Assembly (NCBI GenBank): GCA_027487315.1
Contig: JAIYDW010000094.1
Span: 1 to 64,000, forward strand
Direction: 5' to 3'
Source: Verrucomicrobiaceae bacterium
GTDB lineage: Bacteria; Verrucomicrobiota; Verrucomicrobiia; Verrucomicrobiales; Verrucomicrobiaceae
Length of the DNA stretch: 64,000 nt
Shown: positions 9,172 through 19,083 of the stretch, in pieces
Layout of the letters: each line of letters starts with the position of its first letter
Position numbering within the stretch: the first letter of the stretch is position 1
Program-made: the position numbers and the translations under genes
Notes under the pieces: model-generated
What the model was told of the DNA's origin: nothing
Seen by the model: the letters and a program-made list of their open reading frames with translations, nothing else
The model's database searches: none

Positions 9172-10451
9172 TGCGCCACCCCGATAACCTCGCCCCGCAA
9201 TACCGCATTTAGCGCATCTTGCAATTCAGAACCCATCGGCCGCCCCAACCGCGCACGACACAGGCACACCTCCAAACACCCCCGATACTTCATCCGCGGA
9301 TTCGGATTCCCCGCCGCGATCCGCACCGCTTCCAAGAACAGTCTCTCCCCCTTGTCTTCCGCGCCCAGCATCATGAAGCAGGCACCCGTCCACGCCAACC
9401 CATCCGGCTGATCCATGGGCTGCTGTGACCTCGCAAGATCCTCCAGCTTTTCAAAATAACCCTCCAACGCCTTTTCTTTCCCTCGGATCTTCCAGATCTC
9501 AGCCATCTTGAAGTACCGCTCTCCCCCTCCTTCTAGATGAAAGCCCATCTGCCCAAACGCCTTTTCAAACGCTACCTTCGCTTCTGCCTCCCTCTTCTGC
9601 TCTGCGAAGTATTTGGCCAAGTCCAATAACACATCCGCATGGTACGCGTTCGACTTCTCCAACAAAACTCCTATTCCCTCGAAGATCGCCTTTTCCTCCT
9701 CTTCATTTCGTTTCCCCCCAACTCCACCTGTTACCACTTCGAGTAACTTTCCTGCAGCCTCCACCATTTCAGGCACTGGCACCTTCGGAGCTTCCGCAAA
9801 ACCATCAGACATGACCCGCTTCAATCCCTCCTTTGTAAACTCGGCACCCCGCCGAATGCGTTGCACATGCGCTAAAACCACCGCTGCCATACGATCTCCA
9901 ATCAATTCATAACCCGCCAACCAAGCCGCCATCTCACTGTCACTCATCCCAGCTAGCGCCCCCACACCCGCCAGCCGCACTCGTAATACGGTCCGCTGCC
10001 AATCCTTCCACTGTCCCAACTCTCTCCCAATTTTTTCCAATACCTCGCGCGCTTCCGGCGCATTCCCAAGGATCAGCTTCCTCTCCAGAACCATCAGCCT
10101 CCCAACCTCAGAACGATAATCCTTAATGGTGCCGGCCATTTCGTCGGCCGCACTGGTCTGCCCGTTCCCCAAAAGCACCTCCATATACCGCAACCTTAAC
10201 CGACTCTCCAAATCACGATCCCCACCAATCAATTCCAAAAAATATAACCCGCTTCCAACCGGGTCCTTGCCATCCACTACCCTTTCCTTCTCCCCTACCG
10301 CATTGCCTACTCGAATGCCATCCGCCACCTCTGCCGGCAATCCCTTCAAGTCCACTCCGCCCGCTATCTCCTGCCCCTCCACCTCCCAATCCACCGTTAG
10401 CATACAAAACAAGCCGACTGCGAGCCTCCTTGTGTTGAATCCAATACTCAT
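9168..10451 (-). CDS. TPR-like secreted protein translationally coupled to the TonB-dependent receptor
   Basis: 427 aa, signal-like N-terminus, helical repeats; 4-bp overlap with receptor start. Confidence 0.7.
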   Translation of the reverse strand: MSIGFNTRRLAVGLFCMLTVDWEVEGQEIAGGVDLKGLPAEVADGIRVGNAVGEKERVVDGKDPVGSGLYFLELIGGDRDLESRLRLRYMEVLLGNGQTSAADEMAGTIKDYRSEVGRLMVLERKLILGNAPEAREVLEKIGRELGQWKDWQRTVLRVRLAGVGALAGMSDSEMAAWLAGYELIGDRMAAVVLAHVQRIRRGAEFTKEGLKRVMSDGFAEAPKVPVPEMVEAAGKLLEVVTGGVGGKRNEEEEKAIFEGIGVLLEKSNAYHADVLLDLAKYFAEQKREAEAKVAFEKAFGQMGFHLEGGGERYFKMAEIWKIRGKEKALEGYFEKLEDLARSQQPMDQPDGLAWTGACFMMLGAEDKGERLFLEAVRIAAGNPNPRMKYRGCLEVCLCRARLGRPMGSELQDALNAVLRGEVIGVAQ

Positions 10452-10476
10452 GATGTTTGATCTTGTTTGATGAATG

Positions 10477-10511
10477 AAAAAAGGGGGGGCAATGCCGAAA
10501 CATTACCCCCC
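10477..10511 (-). terminator. Rho-independent terminator after the 10551-12509 gene
   Basis: On the minus strand: GGGGGGTAATG-TTTCGG-CATTGCCCCCCC followed by a T run. Confidence 0.7.
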
Positions 10512-10550
10512 GTGAAAAGCCACTGCTTTAGCAGCCTGTCAACTGACGAC

Positions 10551-12509
10551 TTACAGCGCAAACACGCGGTAAGTCACCGCTGCTCCAACCGTCGTCGTTG
10601 TGTCAGTCACCGACACTGCACCCGTCCCAGTCACAGGCGCTTTTTGCACCAGTGTCCAGACCTTGCCGTCTGTCGACTTCTCAACAACATAACGCAACCC
10701 GGTCACGGCGGTGAAGCCGATCGTTGGGTTCGTTCCTGACAAACCAATCGTCAAGAACGGACGGGCGACATTCGCTGTCTGCAAAACATTGAGTGACTCG
10801 AGTGTGCTCCAGCCCTTCATGTGGTTGTTGTCGCGCATCGCTCCGGCAAACGGCGCGTTGACCAACCCAGCAGGAGTCGCCACACCGTCATCAGTCCGGG
10901 CATTCGCAGCCGAGGCCAAGGTCGGATTGAACGCCTGGAAACGATACAACGGACAAACGTTCGCTGTCTCGAACCAAGGCGTGGCAATCTGCGAGGCCGT
11001 CTCTTCTGCAAGAGTCGTCAACTGACTCAGCACCGTTACGGTGTTTGAAGTCACTGTGCCTACCTCAGTCGCACCCGACACCGCTGGCGAGAAGGAATGC
11101 ACATTGCTCCAGGTCAACAAACTGGTGATGCTGCCCAGAGTTGCTGATTGGGTCGCCCGGCTAACACCGTTCGAACCAATGTTCTCCACCAATCCGTTGT
11201 AGAAGTCGCACTGCGCTTCAAGCCGAATCTGCAAGCCACGCTTTTGCGTGTCACCGGCAAGGAGCGTGCTGTTGTAGACTGCGAAGTCCGTTGCTGGCAA
11301 GCGATCAGCATCATTGCCCTCGCCACCATCCCACTCAAACAGGTTGTCATAGCGATAGTCCGTTCCAGTCTGAACCTGCCCAACACGAGTGTTGTTACCA
11401 GCCCAACCAGACCTCAAAGACGTGCTGGTTCCAACCGACGCGGTGTTCATCGTTCCTTGGATCGCCGTCCAGAACTGGTTCACACCACGATAACCTTCGT
11501 CACCGTCAAACGAATCATCCTGGTTCGCCGTCGAGAACAAATAGCGTGAGTTGTTCTTACCGCCAAACCACTCGAAGCCGTCATCCTGGTTTTGATAGGA
11601 CTCAATGTGCTCAAGCACCGTGCCCTGACCAACACCGCAAAGCGTCAACGAGTTGATTTCGTTGCCAACTGCGGGGTCACCGAGAACGAAACCGCCGTAG
11701 CGAATGACTACAAACCGCAGCACACCACTGCTGTCGTTGTCATTCAGACCACCGTAGCGCGAGCCGGACCCGTTATAGATCGGAACCGCGAGGTCGGTGG
11801 ACATCCCTTCTGGATAATCCGCACCAATGTTTGAATTCTGCGTAGGAGATGTGTCAGAGAAGTTCGTGTTGTGAAGATCCCAAATCCCGTCCGCAGGAGT
11901 GGTATCGACGCTTCCCGTCCCTTGGGCTACATAGCCCCGTCCGCAAACGACCACTCCACCCCAAAGTCCGGCCTTGGAGAAACCATTGTTTCCCTCAGGA
12001 CCGTCTGCAAAGTAGTTGGAATTCGCCAATTGAGGCACGCCAGCCGACAAAATAGTCGTTGCCGTTCCCCCGACGCTTGTAAACGTCGTTGGAACCGTAG
12101 CGTACCCGCCAGAAACGTTCGGATCGTCGATCGAGGTGAAGACGATCGGAGCATCTGCCGTTCCGTTCGCGATGATTTTACCGCCACGGGAAACCAACAA
12201 AGCGCCCGGCTCCGCCGTGATTCCACTCAGAGTGGTAGTCACACCACGAATGATGGTTCCAGGTTCGATCGTCAGCGTTGCACCATTGGAGACTTGGATC
12301 AAACGACGCAGCAAATACACATTGTCGCGAGTCCACCGTTGATCGGTAGTGATAAGGTTCCCATCGGTGATCGCCGCATTCGTGGAGTTCGCCGTCTGGT
12401 TGGTGCCGTTGGTCGTGCCAACGTTGACGAAGGCCGCCTGCGCGGTCCCCGCCCCAGCACCGGCCAGAGCCAGCAGCATGAGTAGTTTTTGAGATAAAGT
12501 TGTTTTCAT
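10551..12509 (-). CDS. Secreted protein, probable right-handed beta-helix type
   Basis: 652 aa with signal peptide; GATLTIEPGTIIRGVTTT..PGALLVSRGGKIIANGTADAPIVFTS repeat pattern typical of beta-helix secreted proteins found near TonB receptors. Confidence 0.7.
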   Translation of the reverse strand: MKTTLSQKLLMLLALAGAGAGTAQAAFVNVGTTNGTNQTANSTNAAITDGNLITTDQRWTRDNVYLLRRLIQVSNGATLTIEPGTIIRGVTTTLSGITAEPGALLVSRGGKIIANGTADAPIVFTSIDDPNVSGGYATVPTTFTSVGGTATTILSAGVPQLANSNYFADGPEGNNGFSKAGLWGGVVVCGRGYVAQGTGSVDTTPADGIWDLHNTNFSDTSPTQNSNIGADYPEGMSTDLAVPIYNGSGSRYGGLNDNDSSGVLRFVVIRYGGFVLGDPAVGNEINSLTLCGVGQGTVLEHIESYQNQDDGFEWFGGKNNSRYLFSTANQDDSFDGDEGYRGVNQFWTAIQGTMNTASVGTSTSLRSGWAGNNTRVGQVQTGTDYRYDNLFEWDGGEGNDADRLPATDFAVYNSTLLAGDTQKRGLQIRLEAQCDFYNGLVENIGSNGVSRATQSATLGSITSLLTWSNVHSFSPAVSGATEVGTVTSNTVTVLSQLTTLAEETASQIATPWFETANVCPLYRFQAFNPTLASAANARTDDGVATPAGLVNAPFAGAMRDNNHMKGWSTLESLNVLQTANVARPFLTIGLSGTNPTIGFTAVTGLRYVVEKSTDGKVWTLVQKAPVTGTGAVSVTDTTTTVGAAVTYRVFAL

Positions 12510-12555
12510 GAATGAAGAATTTGAAAGGTTGGTTTCAGTTTCGAATGAAGTTGAA

Positions 12556-13215
12556 TCACGCCTTAGCAGCGCGACGACGACGGAACATCACACCCGTCAG
12601 ACCAATCAGACCAAGCAATGCACGGCTAGGCTCAGGAATCGCCGCCAAACGGTGAGCGCTTGTGCTTGGATCAGCGGAAGCGGTGCCGATGTGCGCCACC
12701 ATGCCGGAACCCGAGTCCAGACCAAAGTTAAAGTCGGTGCTCGTGACCAAGTCTTCGTTGTCGTTCCACAACCAACCGAAGTCAAAGGCACTGAATACCC
12801 CGACTTCAGTCGAGAGATTGAACGATGCACCATTGTACACTAGAGCATAAATGGTTCCACCAGCGATGTCCCCAGCGACGTTGGCATTGTTGAATGCTCC
12901 GGTGCTAAGGTCGTACGGGAGGGTCGTCAAACCGTTCGTCGTGGTCCGATTGCCTGTTGTACCATAGGTCAGAGTGGTATCGAATGACGATGCCGAGATG
13001 TTCTGGCTGAGGATCTGGAAAAACGAACCGTACAGCGCGGGGCGCGACTGTGAGAAGTCCGTAGAAGGCGCAAAGTAACCTAGCTCGATGGTGCCGCTTG
13101 TCATAAGCGTCCCATTGCTCAGAGCAAGGTTGTCTGCCCAACCAAGATTCAGAGTTGCAGCGTTCGACGCGAAAGGCAAGGCAAGGAGGACTGAGAGAAG
13201 TAATGATTTTTTCAT
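12556..13215 (-). CDS. PEP-CTERM sorting domain-containing protein
   Basis: 219 aa; signal peptide and C-terminal AAIPEPSRALLGLIGLTGVMFRRRRAAKA. Confidence 0.88.
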   Translation of the reverse strand: MKKSLLLSVLLALPFASNAATLNLGWADNLALSNGTLMTSGTIELGYFAPSTDFSQSRPALYGSFFQILSQNISASSFDTTLTYGTTGNRTTTNGLTTLPYDLSTGAFNNANVAGDIAGGTIYALVYNGASFNLSTEVGVFSAFDFGWLWNDNEDLVTSTDFNFGLDSGSGMVAHIGTASADPSTSAHRLAAIPEPSRALLGLIGLTGVMFRRRRAAKA

Positions 13216-13318
13216 GGTATTTAGTATTGAGTTTGAGATGTCTTTTGATTTTTTAGATTTGAATATTTTCTAGATTTGAACTTTTGGCGGCACGAAGCAT
13301 GCAGCCGCTGACGATCCA

Positions 13319-14302
13319 TTATTCGGCGAAAGGTTGGGGGAAGGAGATACCATTTGGGTTCCGGTCGATAGCCAACAATGCCTTGCCCGGCCGGATGGTC
13401 ACGGCAGTTGTGATCGGCGTCCCTGTCCCACTTGTGTCCGTCACAGGGTACCAGTTACCGTTGTTCTTGCGCCAGTAACCCACGAGAAGCCCACTGTTTT
13501 CGAGATAGACTGAGTCCGAAAGGGACAAGCTGGCGTTCGAAGTAACCCCCAAACCAGCCTCAATCAAAGGCACTTCAACCAAGAACGGATTGTTCACAAC
13601 GTTGTTCGCTGGGCTCGCCGTTGTCCGGGAAAGGAATCTCCCTGTAAGCGCCTCACCCTGAACTGTCAGTGTCCGTGCCGCACCGCCGCGACGCACGATG
13701 AGAAGGCCCTTGCCAAATGGAACTTGGACATTCGGGGTAAGCGCGTTTCCAACAACAGCTTTCCAACCAACGTTCACATGGTGCCAGTAACCAGTAAAGG
13801 TCCCACCACTTTCAACATACACAGTGTCGGAAAGTGAAGAAGATGACGAAGTCAAAATCTGAACCGCCGATTGTGCACCTGTTCCAATCAACGTCTCCAA
13901 CGTGAACTGTTCAAAGATTTGAAACTCATCACCTGCCTCAGGTGTGACCGCCAATTCGACGTCCACCGAACTGGTGCCGTTGCCTGTGATCCGCAGCACG
14001 CGACCATAAGCACCCGTTGCATCACCAGGATCAACGTCGGTTGCAATATAGATCGAGTGATTGGTCAACGCGTTCGCCACGAGTGTCACACCGCTAAGGT
14101 TGATCGTAAGTCCAGAGACGGAAGCGACAGTACCCTCGAAAGGCACGCTCCTCGGAAAGGGGACCGCCACGAGATTCGTTGCACTTGCAGTCAAACTCGT
14201 CCGGATAATCCCACTGGTGGGACTAACAGGCAGTTGACCCCAACTGGCTCCGGCGGACAGAGCCGCGGCCAGTAAAGTGAGGATGGATGTTTTGATTTTC
14301 AT
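13319..14302 (-). CDS. Secreted beta-rich protein, resembles the uncharacterised TIGR02597 family
   Basis: MKIKTSILTLLAAALSAGASWGQ signal; repeated SDTVYVESGGTFTGYWHHVNVGWKAV / SDSVYLENSGLLVGYWRKNNGNWYPV modules. Start moved from 14443 to 14302. Confidence 0.6.
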   Translation of the reverse strand: MKIKTSILTLLAAALSAGASWGQLPVSPTSGIIRTSLTASATNLVAVPFPRSVPFEGTVASVSGLTINLSGVTLVANALTNHSIYIATDVDPGDATGAYGRVLRITGNGTSSVDVELAVTPEAGDEFQIFEQFTLETLIGTGAQSAVQILTSSSSSLSDTVYVESGGTFTGYWHHVNVGWKAVVGNALTPNVQVPFGKGLLIVRRGGAARTLTVQGEALTGRFLSRTTASPANNVVNNPFLVEVPLIEAGLGVTSNASLSLSDSVYLENSGLLVGYWRKNNGNWYPVTDTSGTGTPITTAVTIRPGKALLAIDRNPNGISFPQPFAE

Positions 14303-14608
14303 GTGTGTTGTTTGGATGGTATTGGTCTTGGTTGTTTGCTTTTCTGGCTGGGTTTGGTGCACATGTCGATAGGTCTTACCGACGCCCATTCCTGCCCCAC
14401 GAGGAGGAGGTTGCCAAACAGTCGAAGGGAACACTTTCGTCACTTCATCGAATCACCAGCCTAAGAACTGGCATTCCGCGTTTTTTCGCAGGGTCCAATT
14501 CAAATGGATGATTGATGGAAACATGAATGAAAATGGTCGCATGTCTGCTGCTTGACACGATTGAGCGCTCGCATTATCACATGGCCTCGTCCTGCACAGC
14601 GGGCTTTG

Positions 14609-14626
14609 GGTGACAATTTCGTCAAG
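14609..14626. promoter_or_regulatory. Degenerate copy of the 18-bp operator (GGTGAC-AATTTC-GTCAAG)
   Basis: Same 6-6-6 spacing and AT-rich spacer as at 596, 59 bp upstream of the ORF at 14686. Confidence 0.35.
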
Positions 14627-14685
14627 TACACGCCGTTGCTAAGCCCCAGGCTTCGTGAATCAATCGCCTCTCATTCTCTCTCCAC

Positions 14686-15207
14686 ATGCGCACCACATTG
14701 CTACCCACCCTGGCCCTATCCTTGACACTCCTCACCCAGTGCACAACACTCCCTCAATCAACGCTCTTTGAAGCTCATCCCAGCTTGGTTAAAGACAAAT
14801 CACAACCTTCAGACGCTCCCGTCACCTCGAAGACCTACAAGCTTCCATCAGACTGGAATGGAGACGGCTGGGTCATCAAACGCGGCGCGGAAATCCGCTT
14901 CAATGCCGATGGCACCGGCGAATTCTCCTGCGTCACCTACGCCCATTCCGAACTCGCCCTTCCCAACGCCGTCCAGTTCCAAGCCCTCCAATACGGCCCT
15001 GATGGCAACCTCCTCTTCGGGGTTCCTTCTAGTGATGTCGGTGAATCCCTTCACCTCCGCTCAGCCATGCGCGACTACCCCTACCGCATGCCCTTTGGCT
15101 TCAACAAAGCCTACTTCAAAGACCTGACCACCGTCCGCTTCATGGGCAGACTCCTCAAACCCATGGTCCCTCCCCTCCCCGCCCCCCCACCCATGTCGTC
15201 CAAATAG
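14686..15207 (+). CDS. Putative lipoprotein
   Basis: 173 aa; MRTTLLPTLALSLTLLTQC lipobox-like N-terminus. Confidence 0.65.
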   Translation: MRTTLLPTLALSLTLLTQCTTLPQSTLFEAHPSLVKDKSQPSDAPVTSKTYKLPSDWNGDGWVIKRGAEIRFNADGTGEFSCVTYAHSELALPNAVQFQALQYGPDGNLLFGVPSSDVGESLHLRSAMRDYPYRMPFGFNKAYFKDLTTVRFMGRLLKPMVPPLPAPPPMSSK

Positions 15208-15253
15208 TTTCAAGTGCCAGTTCCCTCACTTGACACTCCCAACCCCTTCAAAA

Positions 15254-15279
15254 GGCCGCCCATCCCAGGCGGCCTTTTT
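15254..15279 (+). terminator. Rho-independent terminator
   Basis: GGCCGCC-catccca-GGCGGCC-TTTTT, downstream of 14686-15207. Confidence 0.8.
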
Positions 15280-15293
15280 CATTTCCACAATCT

Positions 15294-15465
15294 GCAGCCG
15301 AGCGAAGTAAGACAACCGCAGCAAAGCGGAGATAGCCGAAGGCAAACAGCCACAAGCTGCCCGTAGGGCGAGGCCGGTGCGCCTCATCACTCCGCAGCCG
15401 AGCAGAGCGAGACCGACAGCCATAGGCTGCCCGCAGAGCGAGGCCGGCGGGCCTCGTCAATCCCA
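15294..15465. repeat. Imperfect duplicated hairpin-rich unit (copies start 100 bp apart)
   Basis: GCAGCCGAGC... at 15294 and 15394, each ending GCGAGGCCGG(T/C)G(C/G)GCCTC; CAGCCataGGCTG and GAGGCCGGCGGGCCTC inverted repeats in copy 2. Confidence 0.6.
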
Positions 15466-15727
15466 TGTCAACCCTCACCCCGCTTTTCAGCCATTCTAAC
15501 ACCCCTCATTCAATTCGTAAAATTCGCGCCATTCGTGGTTCAAACACCAACCAAATCTATTCACCTCCATCACTTCCCTGGCCCTTCTCTCCCGAGCCTT
15601 TCAGATTTCCTTCTTCAAAGTTCAACACGACTCCAACTCTATTCGCCTCATCGCCCTCTCCGCGCCTCTGCGTGCCCGCAATCCCTCCTCCTTCACCCTT
15701 CACCCTTCACCCATCAACGTTCGAAGT

Positions 15728-16834
15728 TCAACGTTCAACGTTCAAAGCTCCCCCCTCCTCCTCCTCCCAATTCTCAAAATCAAACACATCAAGCCCCATC
15801 TCTTCAGGAAGCGGCATCAACCCCTCAGGCAAGCCCAGACCCGGTAAACCATCGCCCTGCTTCGGGGCATCCTTCAATTCAGGATACTTCTCCATCAGGG
15901 CCATCACCCGCTCCCTCAATCCACTCCCTTCCGTGGCCAACTCCGGAAAACGCGACGCCAGTTCCCGGTAGTACACCGCCGCCGCCCGCTCATTCCCCCG
16001 CGCCTGATAGTATTCCGCCAGTTGCACCAAATCAGCCTTCTCACCATGGCGCACCTCATCCAAACATCGCCTCGCCTGAGCCGCCTTATCACTCTCTGGA
16101 TAGCGAGCCAAGAACCACTGCATCGCCATGGCCGCACGCTCACGATGCGTCGGCGCGCCACCCTTCATCTTCAGCCAATTCTTATACAAGATATACGCCA
16201 CCTGATACGCCGAGTCATCCGCCAACGCGTGCTTCGGAAACCGATCCAAAAAATCCTCATGCTGCATCGCCGCCTGAGGTGCCTTCCCTTCCTTCTCCAA
16301 TGCGACCGCCAGGTAATAATTCGCTTCCGCAGCAAACTCCACATACGGTCCATTCTCAACCACGATCCGCAACATCGATGAGACCTGCTCACGCTTCGGC
16401 ATGTCCTTGGGCGCCCTCCCATCGGGCATCCTGCCCAAAGCATCATAACGCGTCAGCACCTTAAGAGCGATCTCAAACTGCTTCCGCAGCGCCTTCTCAA
16501 AGTGCCCCGCAAAATGATCAATCAGGATCTGCAACGCATCAAAGGCAGCAATGTAGTCGCCAAACGCTTCATTCAGTCGCACGACCTCCCAGTGCGCCCT
16601 CGCCGCAACGCTCGTCCTCGGATACGCTTTCACCAACGCCGCATAGCGATCCAATGCCTCAGAAGGTCTCCCTGAAACAGCATCCTTCTGCGCCTTCTCA
16701 AACAGATTGGCCGCCCGGCGCTCCAGATCCTGCTCCTTGGTGATGATCGCCCCATCCGCACGCAAATGCCCTAAGACCAGCCACATCAAACACCACGGAA
16801 CGATCGTCCCTCTCCGAATGGCTGCGGGAGTCAT
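15728..16834 (-). CDS. TPR / BamD-like (YfiO-type) repeat protein
   Basis: 368 aa; RRAANLFEKAQKDAVSGRPSEALDRYAALVKAYPRTSVAARAHWEVVRLNEAFGDYIAAFDALQILIDHF repeats. Confidence 0.7.
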   Translation of the reverse strand: MTPAAIRRGTIVPWCLMWLVLGHLRADGAIITKEQDLERRAANLFEKAQKDAVSGRPSEALDRYAALVKAYPRTSVAARAHWEVVRLNEAFGDYIAAFDALQILIDHFAGHFEKALRKQFEIALKVLTRYDALGRMPDGRAPKDMPKREQVSSMLRIVVENGPYVEFAAEANYYLAVALEKEGKAPQAAMQHEDFLDRFPKHALADDSAYQVAYILYKNWLKMKGGAPTHRERAAMAMQWFLARYPESDKAAQARRCLDEVRHGEKADLVQLAEYYQARGNERAAAVYYRELASRFPELATEGSGLRERVMALMEKYPELKDAPKQGDGLPGLGLPEGLMPLPEEMGLDVFDFENWEEEEGGALNVER

Positions 16835-16843
16835 GGAACAAGG

Positions 16844-17347
16844 TCAGGTACCAGGCACTGCCGGATTAGGACTCGCCGGCATCGGTAGCAATCCTCCGTC
16901 CATCGGCATGCTCCCAAGCCCCTCCGTCCCACTGAATTGCCCCGGCGCATAAATCGTGCTCAACTCTTCCTTGGGCCGTTTGCCGTAGGTCACCTTTCCG
17001 AGCGTGACAAAAATGGTCATATTGTTGGCCGGATTCTCCACCTTCACTTCAGCCCCTGGATACAAGTTCTCAACCAAACCCGAATTCGGACCCTCAGCAT
17101 CAACGTGGGGAACCCCCTCCTCATCGGCAATCGTGTAATCGAAACTCAGTATCTCACGACCCACATTCCGGAACTTCGCCGAATACTCGATCGTCTCCTC
17201 GTCAACAACTTCGTTAACGACATACAAGGCAATCGGGTGATTCTTAAACACCACCTTCCGGGTCCGATAAGTCTGGCAGGAAACCAAACAACTCGCCCCA
17301 ACAACAAGGACTACCGACAACGACAACAAACGACTCGTAAGCTTCAT
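16844..17347 (-). CDS. Small putative lipoprotein
   Basis: MKLTSRLLSLSVVLVVGASCLVSCQTYRTRKVVF lipobox LVSC; start adjusted from 17386. Confidence 0.6.
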   Translation of the reverse strand: MKLTSRLLSLSVVLVVGASCLVSCQTYRTRKVVFKNHPIALYVVNEVVDEETIEYSAKFRNVGREILSFDYTIADEEGVPHVDAEGPNSGLVENLYPGAEVKVENPANNMTIFVTLGKVTYGKRPKEELSTIYAPGQFSGTEGLGSMPMDGGLLPMPASPNPAVPGT

Positions 17348-17382
17348 AGGATGAACTAGAAAAAGATAGAGGCTGACGGCAA

Positions 17383-18084
17383 TCAATACTGGAAACGCGC
17401 GCCGAGCACCAAGGCCGAAAACTCAGCACCACCAATGCCTCCATTGCCAAAATCATACAGGTCAAGGTAACGATACTCGCCGTAGACCGAGAAGTTCTCC
17501 GCTAATTCCACCTCAACACCGGCCAGCAACTGATAGGCAAAACTCGCCTCTCCCCCATCATCCAGGGACCTCTCACGCCGTCCTCGCTCCTGATAGGCTA
17601 CGTTATTCTGATATCCGTACCCAAATCCAACACCTGCTCCAATGTAGGGTTTGATCGCCCCAATCCAACCCGCATCCGGACCCAGCATCGACTCAAGATC
17701 AAACTGAATAATGCCATTCGTCATGGCTCCGAAAGCCCCCAAATCAGACCGATACTTGGTTCCACGACGCGAGCCTGAAACTTCCTGATTGAGGTAATAG
17801 AACTCAAGTTCAGCCGCCAAGTTGATCCCAACGGGGGTCACCCACTTGTATCCAAACTCAACCCCAGCAATCCAACCCAACTTGCTTCCATCTACAGGGA
17901 CATCTTTGATTCGACCTGTCGTCACAGTATCCCCAACATTCACTCCACCCACGAAAGTGCCAACATAGGATCCATGCAGTCGGCTGGCCTTGGCGGTGCT
18001 GACCGTGTCAAAATAGATCTCCGCTGCATCGGAGGAAGTGTATCCAACTAGCAGGAAGGCGGCGGCGAGTAACTTCAATTTCAT
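17383..18084 (-). CDS. Outer-membrane beta-barrel protein
   Basis: 233 aa; signal peptide; alternating strands; ends ...SALVLGARFQY; paralogous to 18119-18913. Confidence 0.75.
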   Translation of the reverse strand: MKLKLLAAAFLLVGYTSSDAAEIYFDTVSTAKASRLHGSYVGTFVGGVNVGDTVTTGRIKDVPVDGSKLGWIAGVEFGYKWVTPVGINLAAELEFYYLNQEVSGSRRGTKYRSDLGAFGAMTNGIIQFDLESMLGPDAGWIGAIKPYIGAGVGFGYGYQNNVAYQERGRRERSLDDGGEASFAYQLLAGVEVELAENFSVYGEYRYLDLYDFGNGGIGGAEFSALVLGARFQY

Positions 18085-18118
18085 AAAGGAGAGGGTCTAG
18101 TGTGAACGGACTGAAAGG

Positions 18119-18913
18119 TTAATAGCGGTAACGGAATCCAATGGCGTATCCCTTGGTCTGCATATCAACAACGTCTTCCAGCTCGCCAAAATTGAATTCT
18201 CGATACTCGGCAAAGACACCGTATTTGTCGTTCCAAGTGTATTCGATGCCGCCAAACCACTGCCAGGAGCTGATGAATTCATCCATCGCAAAAGGAGTTT
18301 CAAGCGACAGCGTTCCAGGATTTGCTCCCGTAAACTGATCTTTTGACTGATACAGCTGATTCCGAAACCATACCTGCCCCCCACCTACACCCGCACCAAG
18401 ATACGGCTTCAAACCCGCAACAAACTTTCCGAGCCTCGCCCGATACCGCCACAGGTCTAAGCTAATAGACCCATTCACCATGAAAAAGACCGCGTTCATA
18501 TCCGTCTCGTAAGTGGCAAGTCCATTCCCTGCCAATGCGGCCAAAGTCGCCTCATCAGCCTGCCCCTTGATATCAGTGGAAAGGAAACTCCCCTCGAACT
18601 CCAACGAGAACTGCAACGGCGCTTTCTTGGATCGCCAACTTTTCCCTACCTCAATCCCAAAAACGCCAGCACCGTCACGGCCCTGCATCGGATAACTGAG
18701 TCCACCAATCGACACATCACCTGTCTGAGTGCTATTAGCCCCCCCAAACGCGCCCACATAGGGCCCATACTTCCGCTTCGTAGCGGGGTCTTCCTGCACA
18801 GACTTGAGCGACTTCAACTCGATCTCCCCCGCGTTCCCTTTCGGACACACAAGGATTCCGGCCACAATGGAGGCAAGTAGAATTCGGGGAAACATAGGCG
18901 GGAGACAGTTCAT
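18119..18913 (-). CDS. Outer-membrane beta-barrel protein, paralogue of the downstream gene
   Basis: YGPYVGAFGGANSTQTGDVSI..GVFGIEVGKSW; ends GYAIGFRYRY. Likely start at 18913 (MNCLPPMFPRILLASIVAG) or 18895. Confidence 0.75.
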   Translation of the reverse strand: MNCLPPMFPRILLASIVAGILVCPKGNAGEIELKSLKSVQEDPATKRKYGPYVGAFGGANSTQTGDVSIGGLSYPMQGRDGAGVFGIEVGKSWRSKKAPLQFSLEFEGSFLSTDIKGQADEATLAALAGNGLATYETDMNAVFFMVNGSISLDLWRYRARLGKFVAGLKPYLGAGVGGGQVWFRNQLYQSKDQFTGANPGTLSLETPFAMDEFISSWQWFGGIEYTWNDKYGVFAEYREFNFGELEDVVDMQTKGYAIGFRYRY

Positions 18914-18986
18914 TTTAGCCGCTGAACGGCTTGATTGAATAGGCGGTTCTGTTAACTTCGCAAGTCCCGGTTCGAAAAGAGTTCGC

Positions 18987-19004
18987 TGTGAACATTTTGT
19001 CACA
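18987..19004. promoter_or_regulatory. 18-bp putative operator TGTGAA-CATTTT-GTCACA
   Basis: One mismatch from the palindrome at 596, same spacing; lies between divergent genes 18913(-) and 19084(+). Confidence 0.5.
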
Positions 19005-19083
19005 AATCATCACGTGTTTGCCTCCCTGGACTCGCTGACGTCTCGGTTGCCACCCTTCCTCCATCCAATAGAATCTCCAACCG

